A stretch of DNA of 64,000 bases, taken from positions 1,779,501-1,843,500 of the forward strand of contig NZ_RYFW01000002.1 of assembly GCF_004138335.1 (NCBI RefSeq), in the 5' to 3' direction. Shown here one piece after another: positions 18,326-27,211 of the stretch (position 1 is the first letter of the stretch; the number at the start of each line of letters is the position of its first letter). This stretch comes from Peristeroidobacter agariperforans. GTDB lineage: Bacteria > Pseudomonadota > Gammaproteobacteria > Steroidobacterales > Steroidobacteraceae. The notes under the pieces were generated by a model. It saw only the letters and a list, made by a program, of their open reading frames with translations. It was not told where the DNA came from and did not search any database. Made by a program: the position numbers and the translations under genes.

Positions 18326-18958
18326 TCAGGTCTCTGCGTCTAACAGCAGATGCATTTTCACCAAGTGCGCGACCGAGCTCGCCGCCATCTTTTCCATGAC
18401 GTTGGCCCGATGAATTTCCACCGTGCGCTCACTCAATCCGAGGTCGATCGCGATCACCTTGTTGGCGCGACCGTCCACGACCATGGCCATCACCTCGCGT
18501 TCCCGGGGAGTTAGCGAGTTCGCTCGCTGCCGCAGGTCGGCGTGACGTTGAACACTGCGTCGGTTTTCCGCATCCTGCTGCAGGGCCCGTCGAATGCGGT
18601 CGAGCAGATCTTCGTCCCGAAAGGGCTTCTGCAGAAAATCGAATGCCCCATCCTTCATGGCCTGCACAGCCATCGGGACATCGCCATGTCCTGTGATGAG
18701 GATGACCGGCAGCATCGAGCCCGAACGATTCAGCTGCTGTTGCACTTCCAACCCGCTCATCTCCGGCATACGCACGTCGAGCACGAGGCAGGACGGCTTG
18801 CTCGGATCATATTTGGCGAGGAATTCCGTCGGGCTGGCATAGGCGATCGTGCTGTGACCGATCGTCGTCAATAGGGTGGACACGGCCCGCCGCATGCCAT
18901 CGTCGTCATCGACGATATAGACGACCGGCTTCGAAGGGTTCTCTACTTTGGCGACCAC
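18326..18958 (-). CDS. FixJ/NarL-type response regulator
   Basis: The 210-residue protein has an N-terminal receiver domain (acidic DDDD, phosphoacceptor Asp in LVLDVRMPEMSG, Lys in LQKPF) and a C-terminal LuxR-type helix-turn-helix (LTPREREVMAMVVDGRANK, then LGLSERTVEIHRANVMEKM). This is the FixJ/StyR/TodT layout, usually paired with PAS histidine kinases that sense redox, oxygen or aromatic compounds. The GTG at 18958 is chosen because AAAGGGAG lies 7 nt upstream. No kinase gene is adjacent. A 27-nt element repeated elsewhere in the island lies about 100 bases upstream (19057-19083). Confidence 0.92.
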   Translation of the reverse strand: MVAKVENPSKPVVYIVDDDDGMRRAVSTLLTTIGHSTIAYASPTEFLAKYDPSKPSCLVLDVRMPEMSGLEVQQQLNRSGSMLPVILITGHGDVPMAVQAMKDGAFDFLQKPFRDEDLLDRIRRALQQDAENRRSVQRHADLRQRANSLTPREREVMAMVVDGRANKVIAIDLGLSERTVEIHRANVMEKMAASSVAHLVKMHLLLDAET

Positions 18959-19056
18959 GTCGTTGCTCCCTTTGGAATGATCGGAGTGGCGATCTTTGTT
19001 ATTCGGCCCGACTCGTACTCTGCATGGACCCACATGCGGAGACTACCTCGGATTTT

Positions 19057-19083
19057 GCGGCTAGGTTAGGGGGATCCACCGGT
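19057..19083 (+). promoter_or_regulatory. Repeated 27-nt element, copy 1
   Basis: This segment matches 37712-37738 at 25 of 27 positions. The core is TAGGTTAGGGGGA, one variable base, then CCACCGGT. It lies about 100 nt upstream of the FixJ-like regulator (which reads the other way) and about 120 nt upstream of the cytochrome remnant at 19204. It is probably a regulator binding site or an upstream promoter element. Confidence 0.55.
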
Positions 19084-19203
19084 AGCAGCGGTTCACGGAT
19101 ACGCGAAGACTCGGCACCATCCGACAATGTCGTTGCGAACAATGGGGACGGGGATACGCGTTCCACAACCAGCGCGGTTCTAATTTGCTCGTTCGCGGCC
19201 GGG

Positions 19204-19389
19204 ATGACAGAGTCTTCGCCGTCGTCCGTCGATGAGAAGGTGCGCAACACCCTGCAGCTCGACCAAAACGCCGAGAACGGTCAGCAGCTCTACGCAACTA
19301 ACTGCGCTCAATGCCACGGCGCCCACTTCAGCACCGTCAGCTCGATAGTCTGTCGATACTCGGGAACGATGGCGGCCCAACCCAACTGA
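19204..19389 (+). pseudogene. Truncated cytochrome c start
   Basis: The frame contains NAENGQQLYATNCAQCHG, a typical start of a monohaem c-type cytochrome with the CAQCH haem-binding site at about 19301-19315. Directly after this the homology stops and the frame runs into the antisense of the convergent MBL-fold gene. No signal peptide, Met ligand or C-terminal helix is present, so only a remnant remains. Confidence 0.6.
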
Positions 19390-20705
19390 TGCTCGATACG
19401 TTGGCGAAGCGTGTCGCTGGCGCCCGGCTCGCCGTGGGTGATGAAGATCTGGCGGGGAGGTTTCGGCATTTGCTTCAACCAGGCTAGGATTTCGCCAGCG
19501 TCGGCGTGCGAGGAACTGGCCTGCAGTTGACGGACTTCGGCACGGACAGGCCAGTCCTCACCGTGAATTCGGACCCTCGATGCCCCGCCTGCAAGCGAAG
19601 CGCCGCGCGTGCCCGGAGCTTGAAAGCCGGTCAGGAGAATGAGATTCCGCTCGTCGCCGGCAAAGGCTTTCAAGTGATGTATGACGCGTCCGCCGGTCGC
19701 CATGCCGCTGGCTGAAACAATGATCATCGGGCCGCCGCGCTGGCTCAGCGATTTGGATTGCTCGGCTGTATTGACGAACGTGGCGGCACGGCACATGTCG
19801 TCGCAATCGATTGCGCTGAGGCGATGCTCATCCATGAATCGCCGGTACAGGTGGCTTGCATCGATGGCCATGGGACTGTCGAGAAACACTGGAACGTCGG
19901 GGAGTTGCCCCCTGTGTTTGAGCCGGGCGATTTGGAGCAACAGGCTTTGGGCGCGGCCGATGGCGAAGGCTGGAACGACGACCACCGCGCCACGCGCCAG
20001 TGCCGGCGTGAGACATTCTGCCAGCTCTGCTTCAGGATCGATCACCGGATGCGTGCGATCTCCATAAGTCGACTCGCACACGAGAAAGTCCGTTGCGGGT
20101 GGCGACGCGGGCGCTTGCAGGATGAGATCGTCGGGCCGGCCCAGATCGCCGCTGAACGTCACCGACACGCCGCGACTTTCGAGGCGAACGAAGCAGGCTC
20201 CCAGGAGGTGACCAGCCCGCTTGAGCGTGAAAGCGGTGGCTTCGCCCAATGCGGTGCGTGCATCCGTCGATACGACCTGGAACTGTTGCAGGCAGGCGTG
20301 CGCATCCAGCTGTGTATAGAGAGGCAAAGCCGGCTTGTGCTTGGAGAACCCATGCCGGTTCGCGAAGCGCGCGTCGTCTTCCTGCAAATGGGCGCTGTCG
20401 GGTAACAGGATCTTGCAGAGCTCGAGCGTCGCCGCCGAACAGTAGATCGGGCCACGGAAACCCTGGCGCGTGAGCACAGGCAGAAACCCGCTGTGATCGA
20501 TATGCGCATGAGTCAGGATCACCGCATCGATCTCACGAGCATCGAAGGGTAGGGGCGTCCAGTTACGAAGCCGTAGCTGCTTGTAACCTTGGAACAGGCC
20601 GCAGTCGATCAGAATACGGCGATCGCCCGTTTCCAAGAGATAGCGTGAGCCGGTTACAGTGCCCGCGGCCCCATAGAAGCTCAATCGAACTGGTGTGTTT
20701 GGCAT
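19308..20705 (-). CDS. MBL-fold beta-CASP RNase-like protein
   Basis: The 465-residue protein has the metallo-beta-lactamase signature HAHIDH near residue 66, with further metal ligands in RAGHLLGA and FSGDLGR. The beta-CASP insertion follows (PAFAIGRAQSLLLQIA, VFLDSPMAI). A C-terminal RNA-specificity segment has ASSSHADAGE and IFITHGEPGAS. Members of this group (CPSF73/YSH1-like, RNase J relatives) cleave or trim RNA with two zinc ions. It is the last gene of a probable three-gene minus-strand operon after the phosphofructokinase and CBS genes, with only 10 nt before it. Confidence 0.92.
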   Translation of the reverse strand: MPNTPVRLSFYGAAGTVTGSRYLLETGDRRILIDCGLFQGYKQLRLRNWTPLPFDAREIDAVILTHAHIDHSGFLPVLTRQGFRGPIYCSAATLELCKILLPDSAHLQEDDARFANRHGFSKHKPALPLYTQLDAHACLQQFQVVSTDARTALGEATAFTLKRAGHLLGACFVRLESRGVSVTFSGDLGRPDDLILQAPASPPATDFLVCESTYGDRTHPVIDPEAELAECLTPALARGAVVVVPAFAIGRAQSLLLQIARLKHRGQLPDVPVFLDSPMAIDASHLYRRFMDEHRLSAIDCDDMCRAATFVNTAEQSKSLSQRGGPMIIVSASGMATGGRVIHHLKAFAGDERNLILLTGFQAPGTRGASLAGGASRVRIHGEDWPVRAEVRQLQASSSHADAGEILAWLKQMPKPPRQIFITHGEPGASDTLRQRIEHQLGWAAIVPEYRQTIELTVLKWAPWH

Positions 20706-20715
20706 GGCAAGCCCG

Positions 20716-21165
20716 TTAGCGCCGACCTCGGCTCTCGCGTGTTTGTTCCTTGGCGACGATGGCAGTCAGCGCGGCTGTGTGCTCGGCGAGCACTCGATAG
20801 AGATCATCCAAGGTGATGATGCCGAGCACAGCACCGTCGTCGTCGACGATAGGCAGCCGACGCACGCCGTGAGTACGCATGCGATCGATGGCTGTGGCAA
20901 CGTTCTCCGACCCGGACGCCACGACCAGCGGGACCGCCATCACTTGACTGACCTGAGTGCGATCCAGATCGCGCCCCTTGGCGATGACTTCCATGACGAT
21001 GTCACGATCGGTGAGGATGCCGAGCGGCTCCCGGACCCCGTCGCTCTCGTCGATGACGATGAGATCGCCGGTGTGATGCTGGCGCATCAGCCGGGCAGCC
21101 TCGGCGACCGTTGTCTCTTTGTGACAGCACGCGACATCCAGGACGCAAAGTTCTTTGAGTTTCAT
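20716..21165 (-). CDS. CBS-domain pair protein
   Basis: The 149 residues consist almost entirely of two CBS motifs (about 10-65 and 75-130: PLGILTDRDIVMEVIAKG, and GVRRLPIVDDDGAVLGIITLDDL). CBS pairs bind adenine nucleotides, NAD or S-adenosylmethionine and sense cellular energy state. It lies 18 nt downstream of the phosphofructokinase gene and 10 nt upstream of the MBL-fold gene, all in one direction. It is a close relative of the CBS protein at 27212-27664. Target unknown. Confidence 0.92.
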   Translation of the reverse strand: MKLKELCVLDVACCHKETTVAEAARLMRQHHTGDLIVIDESDGVREPLGILTDRDIVMEVIAKGRDLDRTQVSQVMAVPLVVASGSENVATAIDRMRTHGVRRLPIVDDDGAVLGIITLDDLYRVLAEHTAALTAIVAKEQTRESRGRR

Positions 21166-21183
21166 GGCAATTACCTCCGAGGG

Positions 21184-22155
21184 TCAGGTGGCCAGAGCTC
21201 GGGCCAGATCGAGCAGCGTGGGATCGAGCGGCTTGGTGCGCCCCGCCACTTCGGATAAGGGTGTACGAATGATCTCGCCGCGATGTATGCCGACCAGGCA
21301 ACCCGACTGCCCATGTGCGATCAGCTCGATGGCAGCTGCACCAAGTCGGCTTGCGAGAATCCGATCGAACGCGCCGGGCGTGCCGCCACGCTGAACGTGG
21401 CCGAGCCGCGTCATGCGCAGTTGAATGCCAATCTTCGCGGCGTGAAGATCGAAGTAGCGCACCAACGCGTCGGCGTTGTACTTCGCGCCTTCGGCCACGA
21501 CCACGATCGCGTGCCTTTTGCCACGTTCGCGTGATGCGTGCAGCTGTCGAACGAGGTCGTCCGGCGGTGTTTCCGCTTCCGGGATGATCACTGCTTCAGC
21601 GCCGCCGGCGATGGCAGCGGAGACGGCGAGATAGCCACTGTGCCGGCCCATCACTTCGACGATGAAGCCGCGTTCGTGCGACGCTGCGGTAACTCGCAAG
21701 CAATCGATGGCTTCGAGCGCGGTGTCGAGCGCGGTCGATGTGCCGATGGAAACATCGGTGCCGTAGAGGTCGTTGTCGATCGTCGAGCCTATACCGATCA
21801 CTCGAATGCCTCGGCAGGCCAGGGCATGGCTGCCGGCTTGCGAGCCGTTGCCGCCAATGACGATGAGGTTGGAGATATCGCGATCGTACAGTTGCTGGAT
21901 CGCTGCGCGCTGTCCTGCGTCGGTCTTGAATTCCTCGCAACGGCTGGTTTCGAGCATGGTCCCGGCCTGATGAATGATGCCGCCGACTTCGCGAGGACCG
22001 AGATGAATGAACTCACCCGCGATCAGGCCAGCGTAGCCTCGGCGCACACCATACATCTGCAATCCCTGCAGAACGCCACAGCGAACAACCGCCCGTATCG
22101 CGGCGTTCATTCCAGGCGCATCTCCGCCGCTCGTCAGGACTGCAACACGCACCAT
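21184..22155 (-). CDS. pfkA: 6-phosphofructokinase
   Basis: The 323-residue protein matches the short bacterial PfkA subunit: SGGDAPGMNAAIRA at the N-terminus, catalytic STIDNDLYGTD (base Asp in TIDND), EVMGRHSGYLA, and LGHVQRGGTPGAFDR. It phosphorylates fructose 6-phosphate in glycolysis. The nucleotide-binding loop reads GGNGSQAGS, with Asn where Escherichia coli PfkA has Asp (GGDGS); the following Gly fits an ATP rather than a pyrophosphate donor. It heads a likely operon with a CBS sensor and an MBL-fold protein. ATG at 22155 is a plausible start because the sequence begins directly with the first beta strand (MVRVAVLTSGG). Confidence 0.93.
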   Translation of the reverse strand: MVRVAVLTSGGDAPGMNAAIRAVVRCGVLQGLQMYGVRRGYAGLIAGEFIHLGPREVGGIIHQAGTMLETSRCEEFKTDAGQRAAIQQLYDRDISNLIVIGGNGSQAGSHALACRGIRVIGIGSTIDNDLYGTDVSIGTSTALDTALEAIDCLRVTAASHERGFIVEVMGRHSGYLAVSAAIAGGAEAVIIPEAETPPDDLVRQLHASRERGKRHAIVVVAEGAKYNADALVRYFDLHAAKIGIQLRMTRLGHVQRGGTPGAFDRILASRLGAAAIELIAHGQSGCLVGIHRGEIIRTPLSEVAGRTKPLDPTLLDLARALAT

Positions 22156-22288
22156 GGAGCGATTTTCCTGAGTGATCTGGTGCGGTCGAGTATGGGCGTC
22201 GTAGAGAGGGGAGGAACCCGAGCGTTCCCGAGAGTGAGTACGCGTCGGTCCCTAGCTGCAGCGACCGGCTGCCTTAGCGAAACCGCGT

Positions 22289-22307
22289 GGCGATTCCGGA
22301 GAATTCC
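22289..22307 (+). promoter_or_regulatory. Weak member of the shared upstream element
   Basis: GGCGATTCCGGAGAATTCC lies 48 nt before the uspA start and resembles the right half of the element at 35779-35805 (GGCGTTCCACGAATGG). The match is loose, and the segment also contains its own palindrome (CCGGA/TCCGG). Confidence 0.3.
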
Positions 22308-22355
22308 GGGTTCGACGCGCATGTGTTCGCGCTACAGTTCATGCGGGAGCCCGCT

Positions 22356-22808
22356 ATGTACCGCAAAATCCTGGTTCCGGTCGATGCCAGCCCCTGTTCA
22401 GTCAAGGGGCTGGCCGAGGCACTGCAGCTTGCCAGTGCGTTGAACGCCCGAGTCCTGCTGCTACACGTCGTGAACGAATTGCTCTCGGATGCAGTGCTCG
22501 CGCCCACCGAGTATCGGCAAGAGTTGATCGAGAGCATACGGGCCGCCGGTAAGGAGACGCTGGCTGACGCTCACAACCTTGCGAAGGCTCAGGGCGTGCA
22601 GGCGGAAGACAAACTCATCGAGACCATCGGCGGCAGAGCTTCCGACTGTATCGTCGACGCCGCGAAATCGTGGGGCGCGGACCTGATCGTAATGGGCACG
22701 CATGGCCGCCGGGGCATGTCGCGACTCGCCATGGGGAGCGACGCCGAGCAGGTGGTGCGCTCGGCACCGGTTCCGGTGTTGCTCGTTCGCGGGCAGATCG
22801 ATCTTTAG
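22356..22808 (+). CDS. Universal stress protein, single domain
   Basis: The 150-residue protein is a UspA-fold nucleotide-binding protein. It starts with ILVPVDASPCSVKGL and ends with the ATP-binding motif G-x2-G-x9-G-S (from GTHGRRG to MGSDA) followed by VPVLLVRG. Such proteins accumulate under starvation, anoxia or oxidative stress. ATG at 22356 is preferred because the conserved strand begins there and GGGAG precedes it; an ATG 69 nt upstream adds unrelated residues. The nicotinate phosphoribosyltransferase gene follows after 23 nt, suggesting co-transcription. Confidence 0.93.
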   Translation: MYRKILVPVDASPCSVKGLAEALQLASALNARVLLLHVVNELLSDAVLAPTEYRQELIESIRAAGKETLADAHNLAKAQGVQAEDKLIETIGGRASDCIVDAAKSWGADLIVMGTHGRRGMSRLAMGSDAEQVVRSAPVPVLLVRGQIDL

Positions 22809-22831
22809 GCTGCCAATCTGTGGAGCTGAAT

Positions 22832-24178
22832 ATGACTACCCGCGGCAATCTTCCCTCGGTGTTGCTCACCGACTGGTATCAGCTGTCAATGCTCGATGCG
22901 TATTACCGCTTGGGAATGACCCAGACAGCGGTGTTCGAGTTCTTCGTGAGACGGTTACCGAACCGGCGTAGTTTTCTCATTGCCGCGGGCCTCGACCAAG
23001 TGCTCGAATATCTCGAGAACGTGCACTTCACGGCCGAGGAGACTGCGTGGCTGGAGTCCACGAAGCGTTTGAGCGACAGCACGTTGGAACGGCTGTCGTC
23101 ATTCCGTTTCACCGGACGTGTGTTTGCCGTGCCCGAAGGCACGGTGTTTTTCGCCAGCGAGCCAATCCTGCGGGTGGAAGCGCCATTGCCCGAAGCTCAG
23201 CTCGTCGAGAGCCGGATCGTCAGCCTGCTGCACTATCAAACATTGGTGGCCTCCAAAGCCGCACGCTGCCGACTCGCGGCACCGAAGGCGGAGCTCATAG
23301 ATTTCGGAATGCGTCGAGCGCATGGCGCCGAAGCTGCGTTGCTGGCGAGCCGGGCGGCTTACATTGCCGGTATCGATGCGACAGCGACCGTTGAGGCATC
23401 GTATCGATATGGCATTCCACCGGCAGGGACCATGGCGCACTCCTTCGTTCAGGCGCACGAGTTCGAAGCGGACGCCTTCCAGAACTTCGCACGTTGTCAT
23501 CCGCAAGGCATCGTCTTATTGATAGATACGTACGACATTCAGCGGGGCGCCGCGCGCGTGGTTGAGTTGTCACATCAGTTGCTTCGCGAAGGCATCAGAA
23601 TTCACGGAGTGAGGATCGACAGCGGAGATCTCGCACAGGCGGCGAGTGCCGTGCGCACCGTCCTCGATCGTGGGGGCTGTAAGGACATACGCATCTTCGC
23701 CAGCGGCAGTCTGGATGAGTACGCGCTTGACGCGATGGTGGCTGCCCGTGTGCCAATCGACGCCTTCTGTCTCGGGACGAGGCTAGCCGTCTCCGAAGAC
23801 GCGCCTTCGTTGGATTGCGCCTATAAGCTGCAGCAGTACGCCGATCGTCCGGTAAGAAAGCTGTCCCAGTCGAAGGAAACATGGCCAGGGCCACGACAGG
23901 TCTACCGTCAGTACGATGCGAGCGGGTATTTCTGCATGGACGCGCTGGCCTGCGAGGACGAGATCATCGAGGGGCAGCCGCTGCTGCACGAGGTGATGAC
24001 GAACGGTCGGCGTCTGGGTGGTGCGCCGTCATTGAAGGAGGCGAGAATGTATTGCGCCGAGCAGTTGTCGAGGTTGCCGTCGGCGTATCGCACGCTGGAA
24101 CACGTGCTGCAAGCTCCGGTCAAAGTCTCGCGACGTCAGCATGAACTCGCGGACCAAGTGGCGCAGATCCGGCACTGA
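22832..24178 (+). CDS. pncB: Nicotinate phosphoribosyltransferase
   Basis: The 448-residue protein has the NAPRT family features: TDWYQLSMLDAYY at the N-terminus, FFVRRLPNRRSFLIAAGL, LIDFGMRRAHG, GTMAHSFVQAHE, VRIDSGDLAQ and FCLGTRLAVSEDAPSLDCAYKL. It converts nicotinate and PRPP to nicotinate mononucleotide in the NAD salvage pathway. ATG at 22832 lies directly before the conserved start, with GGAG about 8 nt upstream. It is downstream of a universal stress protein gene and converges on the zinc alcohol dehydrogenase gene. Its presence in the island suggests NAD maintenance during stress. Confidence 0.94.
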   Translation: MTTRGNLPSVLLTDWYQLSMLDAYYRLGMTQTAVFEFFVRRLPNRRSFLIAAGLDQVLEYLENVHFTAEETAWLESTKRLSDSTLERLSSFRFTGRVFAVPEGTVFFASEPILRVEAPLPEAQLVESRIVSLLHYQTLVASKAARCRLAAPKAELIDFGMRRAHGAEAALLASRAAYIAGIDATATVEASYRYGIPPAGTMAHSFVQAHEFEADAFQNFARCHPQGIVLLIDTYDIQRGAARVVELSHQLLREGIRIHGVRIDSGDLAQAASAVRTVLDRGGCKDIRIFASGSLDEYALDAMVAARVPIDAFCLGTRLAVSEDAPSLDCAYKLQQYADRPVRKLSQSKETWPGPRQVYRQYDASGYFCMDALACEDEIIEGQPLLHEVMTNGRRLGGAPSLKEARMYCAEQLSRLPSAYRTLEHVLQAPVKVSRRQHELADQVAQIRH

Positions 24179-24201
24179 TCCGCGCCACGCTCCGCTTCGA
24201 A

Positions 24202-25278
24202 TCAGGGCGTGATCGCCACTTTCAGTACGCCGTCACGCTGATTGGCGAATAACTCGTACGCCTGCTCAATTTGATCGAGCTTGAAGCGGTGGGTCACAAG
24301 GGCCTTCAGGTCGGCGCGCCCGGACGCGATGACTTCCATCAGTCGGCGCATGCGTTCCTTGCCGCCGGGGCACAGGGTGCTGACGATAGTGTGATCGCCA
24401 AGGCCCGCAGCGAATGCACCGAGCGGGATGCTCAGATCCTTGGAATATACGCCGAGGCTGGAGAGCGTGCCGCCGGGCCGCAGTACGCGCAGCGCCGCCT
24501 CAAATGTCGGTTGCGTACCCAGCGCCTCGATTGCAACGTCCACACCGCGCCCCTGCGTCAGCGTCATGATCGCTGCTACCGGATCTTCCTTGCGAAAGTC
24601 CACGATGTGATCTGCACCGAGCCGTTGCGCGACTACTGCGCGGGCTTCGACCGTTTCGACACCAATGATCGTGGTGGCGCCCATCAGCCTGGCGCCGACG
24701 GTCGCGCACAGGCCGATGGGGCCTTGGGCGAACACTGCAACGGTATCGCCGATCTGAATACGACCCCGCTCGGCGCCGCCAAAGCCGGTAGACATGATGT
24801 CCGGGCACATCAGCACTTCTTCGTCACTGAGCTCATCGGGCACCGGAGCGAGATTGGCCATGGCGTCCGGCACGCGCACGTACTCAGCCTGGCAACCGTC
24901 GATCGTGTTACCGAACTTCCAGCCGCCGATCGGTTTCCAGCCGTGCGCAGTGCCGGCGCCATCCTGTGCACCATCGCCCGCGAGGCACGCGTGGCTGTGC
25001 CCGCTCGGAGTAATGGCACCGGCGATTACGCGCTGACCTTCGCGATAGCCCTGCACAGCTGAGCCGAGTTTTTCGATCACGCCCACCGGCTCGTGGCCCA
25101 CGATCAGACCTGGCCGCACCGGATACTCGCCCTTCATGATGTGGACGTCGGTGCCGCAGATCGTCGTGGTCGTGATCCGAATCAGCGCATCGAGCGGCCC
25201 GATATCGGGAATCGGCCGTTCGTCGAGCGCGATCCGGCCTGGCTTGACGAACACAGCTGCTTTCATGAATCGCGGCAT
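24202..25278 (-). CDS. Zinc-dependent alcohol dehydrogenase
   Basis: The 358-residue protein is a medium-chain dehydrogenase with catalytic zinc residues in ICGTDVH and GHEPVG. Its Rossmann region contains AQGPIGLCATVGARLMGA, and the rest follows the family (GRGVDVAIEALGT, KALVTHRF). The loop that holds the structural zinc in many relatives lacks the four cysteines (THAGDG-like ACLAGDGAQDG), so the second zinc is probably absent. ATG at 25278 is preceded by GGAG at 7 nt; a second ATG at 25266 is possible. It likely interconverts an alcohol and aldehyde or ketone with NAD(P). It is divergent from groEL. Confidence 0.9.
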   Translation of the reverse strand: MPRFMKAAVFVKPGRIALDERPIPDIGPLDALIRITTTTICGTDVHIMKGEYPVRPGLIVGHEPVGVIEKLGSAVQGYREGQRVIAGAITPSGHSHACLAGDGAQDGAGTAHGWKPIGGWKFGNTIDGCQAEYVRVPDAMANLAPVPDELSDEEVLMCPDIMSTGFGGAERGRIQIGDTVAVFAQGPIGLCATVGARLMGATTIIGVETVEARAVVAQRLGADHIVDFRKEDPVAAIMTLTQGRGVDVAIEALGTQPTFEAALRVLRPGGTLSSLGVYSKDLSIPLGAFAAGLGDHTIVSTLCPGGKERMRRLMEVIASGRADLKALVTHRFKLDQIEQAYELFANQRDGVLKVAITP

Positions 25279-25418
25279 AACGGCTCCGATAGTCTTCGAA
25301 CGACCGGACATTGCCGCGCCGTGGGAGTACGCGGACACCCGAACATTCCGTGAAAGCCTGCTGGAAATCCCGCAGAAGCGGCAATTTCGGCAGCATCCCT
25401 CGTGGAAGCCGAGTCTCC

Positions 25419-25438
25419 TTGCCGGCATTCCTTAAAGG
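25419..25438 (+). promoter_or_regulatory. Weak member of the shared upstream element, before groEL
   Basis: TTGCCGGCATTCCTTAAAGG lies 55 nt before the groEL start. It resembles TTACGGCGTTCCACGAATGG upstream of hsp20, with a one-base spacing difference. The evidence is only this similarity and position. Confidence 0.3.
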
Positions 25439-25493
25439 CAGCGCGGCCCGATGGCGGCACTATCGGTCGTGCACCCCTCAAGGAGTCGCCGTC

Positions 25494-27113
25494 ATGGCGC
25501 ACAAACAAATCCTGTTTCAATCGGCAGCGCGAGAAAAGATCCTACGCGGCGCAACGCGGCTGGCCGACGCCGTCCGCATCACGTTGGGGCCGAAATCGAA
25601 GTCCGTCCTGATACAAAAGTCCTGGGGCGCACCCATTGTTTGTAACGATGGCGTGACCATCGCCAAGGAAATCGACTTGACGGACCCGGAGGAAAACCTC
25701 GGCGCGCAGATGCTGCGGCAAGCGGCCGAGAAGACCGGTGAGCTGGTGGGGGATGGCACCAGCACGGCAACCATCCTGGCGCACGCGATTTTCTGCGAGG
25801 GAATTCGTAATGTCACCGCAGGTGCGAGCGCCATTGATCTGAGGCGCGGATTGGACCGCGGCCTGAAGGTGGCCGTCGAAGCGCTCGGCGCGCAATCCAA
25901 GCCAGTCGTCAGTCGCAAGGAGAAGGCGCAGGTGGCGACCATCTCCGCGCACAACGACGAAACTATTGGCGAGCTCGTCGCGGATGCGATGGAGAAGGTC
26001 GGCGGCGAAGGCGTGATCACGGTCGAAGAATCGAAAACGACCGAGACGGTGCTCGAAGTCGTGGAGGGAATGCAGTTCGACCGAGGCTATCTTTCTCCGT
26101 ACTTCATCACCGACACCGAAAAACTGGAAGCCGTGCTCGAGGATGCTTCCATCCTGCTCACCGATCGCAAGATCAACATCATGAAGGACTTGATTCCGCT
26201 GCTGGAGCAGATCGCAAAGGATGCTCGGCCGCTGCTGGTCATCGCCGAGGACATCGAAGGCGAGGCGCTTGCCACACTGATCGTGAATCAGATCCGCGGC
26301 GTGCTGAAAAGTGCCGCGGTAAAGGCGCCGGGTTTTGGCGATCGACGCAAAGCGATGTTGCAGGACATTGCGGTACTGACGGGTGCGCAACTCATCTCGG
26401 AAGAGCTTGGCTTCAAGCTCGACGACGCGACCGTCGAACAGCTCGGCCGGGCGCGCCGGGTGGTGATCGACAAGGACTCAACCACGTTGATCGGCGGGGC
26501 AGGCGAACGCGCCGCGATCGACAGCCGCACGGCGCAGATCCGTCGCGAGATCGACAAGGCGACCAGCACCTACGAGAAGGAAAAGCTCGAAGAGCGGCTC
26601 GCAAAACTGTCGGGCGGCGTCGCGGTCATCCGGGTCGGCGCGCCCGCGGAGTCGGAAATGAAAGCCAAGAAGGATTCTCTGGACGATGCGATCAGCGCCA
26701 CCAAGGCGGCGGTTGCCGAAGGCATCGTCGCCGGCGGCGGCCTGGCGCTGCTGCGATGTGTCGGGGCAGTGGAGGCCGCCGAGGGGCAGTGCGAAGGAGA
26801 CGAACGCACCGGCGTTCAGATTCTCAAGCGCACGCTGGAAGCGCCCGCCCGGCAAATCGCTGTGAACTCTGCGGTCGACGGCGGTGTCGTCGTCAGCAAG
26901 ATGCTGGAGTCGAAGTCGAATGTGGGTTTCGACGCTGCCCGGAATCGCTACGTGGATCTGTTCGAGGCGGGGATCATCGATCCCACCAAGGTGGTGCGAA
27001 TCGCCCTGGAGAATGCCGTATCGGTTGCCAGCGTGCTGCTGCTGACCGAGGCGATCATGACGGAGATTCCGACAGAGAAGAAATCCCCGGCAGCAGCCGA
27101 ATTGGACGCTTGA
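25494..27113 (+). CDS. groL: Chaperonin GroEL (orphan paralogue)
   Basis: The 539-residue protein has the GroEL landmarks: [29 protein letters not shown], the ATP-site [25 protein letters not shown], and [16 protein letters not shown] at 25494 follows AAGGAG at 8 nt. No groES lies on either side, and the C-terminus ([14 protein letters not shown]) lacks the Gly-Gly-Met tail of housekeeping GroEL. This suggests an additional stress-specific paralogue that uses GroES from elsewhere. The neighbouring Hsp20, universal stress and CBS genes fit a stress role. Confidence 0.94.
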   Translation: MAHKQILFQSAAREKILRGATRLADAVRITLGPKSKSVLIQKSWGAPIVCNDGVTIAKEIDLTDPEENLGAQMLRQAAEKTGELVGDGTSTATILAHAIFCEGIRNVTAGASAIDLRRGLDRGLKVAVEALGAQSKPVVSRKEKAQVATISAHNDETIGELVADAMEKVGGEGVITVEESKTTETVLEVVEGMQFDRGYLSPYFITDTEKLEAVLEDASILLTDRKINIMKDLIPLLEQIAKDARPLLVIAEDIEGEALATLIVNQIRGVLKSAAVKAPGFGDRRKAMLQDIAVLTGAQLISEELGFKLDDATVEQLGRARRVVIDKDSTTLIGGAGERAAIDSRTAQIRREIDKATSTYEKEKLEERLAKLSGGVAVIRVGAPAESEMKAKKDSLDDAISATKAAVAEGIVAGGGLALLRCVGAVEAAEGQCEGDERTGVQILKRTLEAPARQIAVNSAVDGGVVVSKMLESKSNVGFDAARNRYVDLFEAGIIDPTKVVRIALENAVSVASVLLLTEAIMTEIPTEKKSPAAAELDA

Positions 27114-27131
27114 GCGCAGCCGACGCCCACC

Positions 27132-27158
27132 TAGCGCTTACGGCCTTCCCCGCATGGT
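27132..27158 (+). promoter_or_regulatory. Shared upstream element, copy before CBS gene
   Basis: TAGCGCTTACGGC, one base, TTCC, one base, CG, one base, ATGGT. It matches 35779-35805 (before hsp20) at 24 of 27 positions and lies 53 nt before the CBS start codon. The likely role is a regulator site or promoter. Confidence 0.55.
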
Positions 27159-27211
27159 TCGAAACCGCCGCCAGGGTCGAGACTTCCAACCACCAAGTCG
27201 TGGAGACGGTC

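Noticed and set aside
25136-25435. Frames in the groEL/alcohol dehydrogenase intergenic region
   Set aside because: They overlap the dehydrogenase start and its promoter; no homology or start signal.
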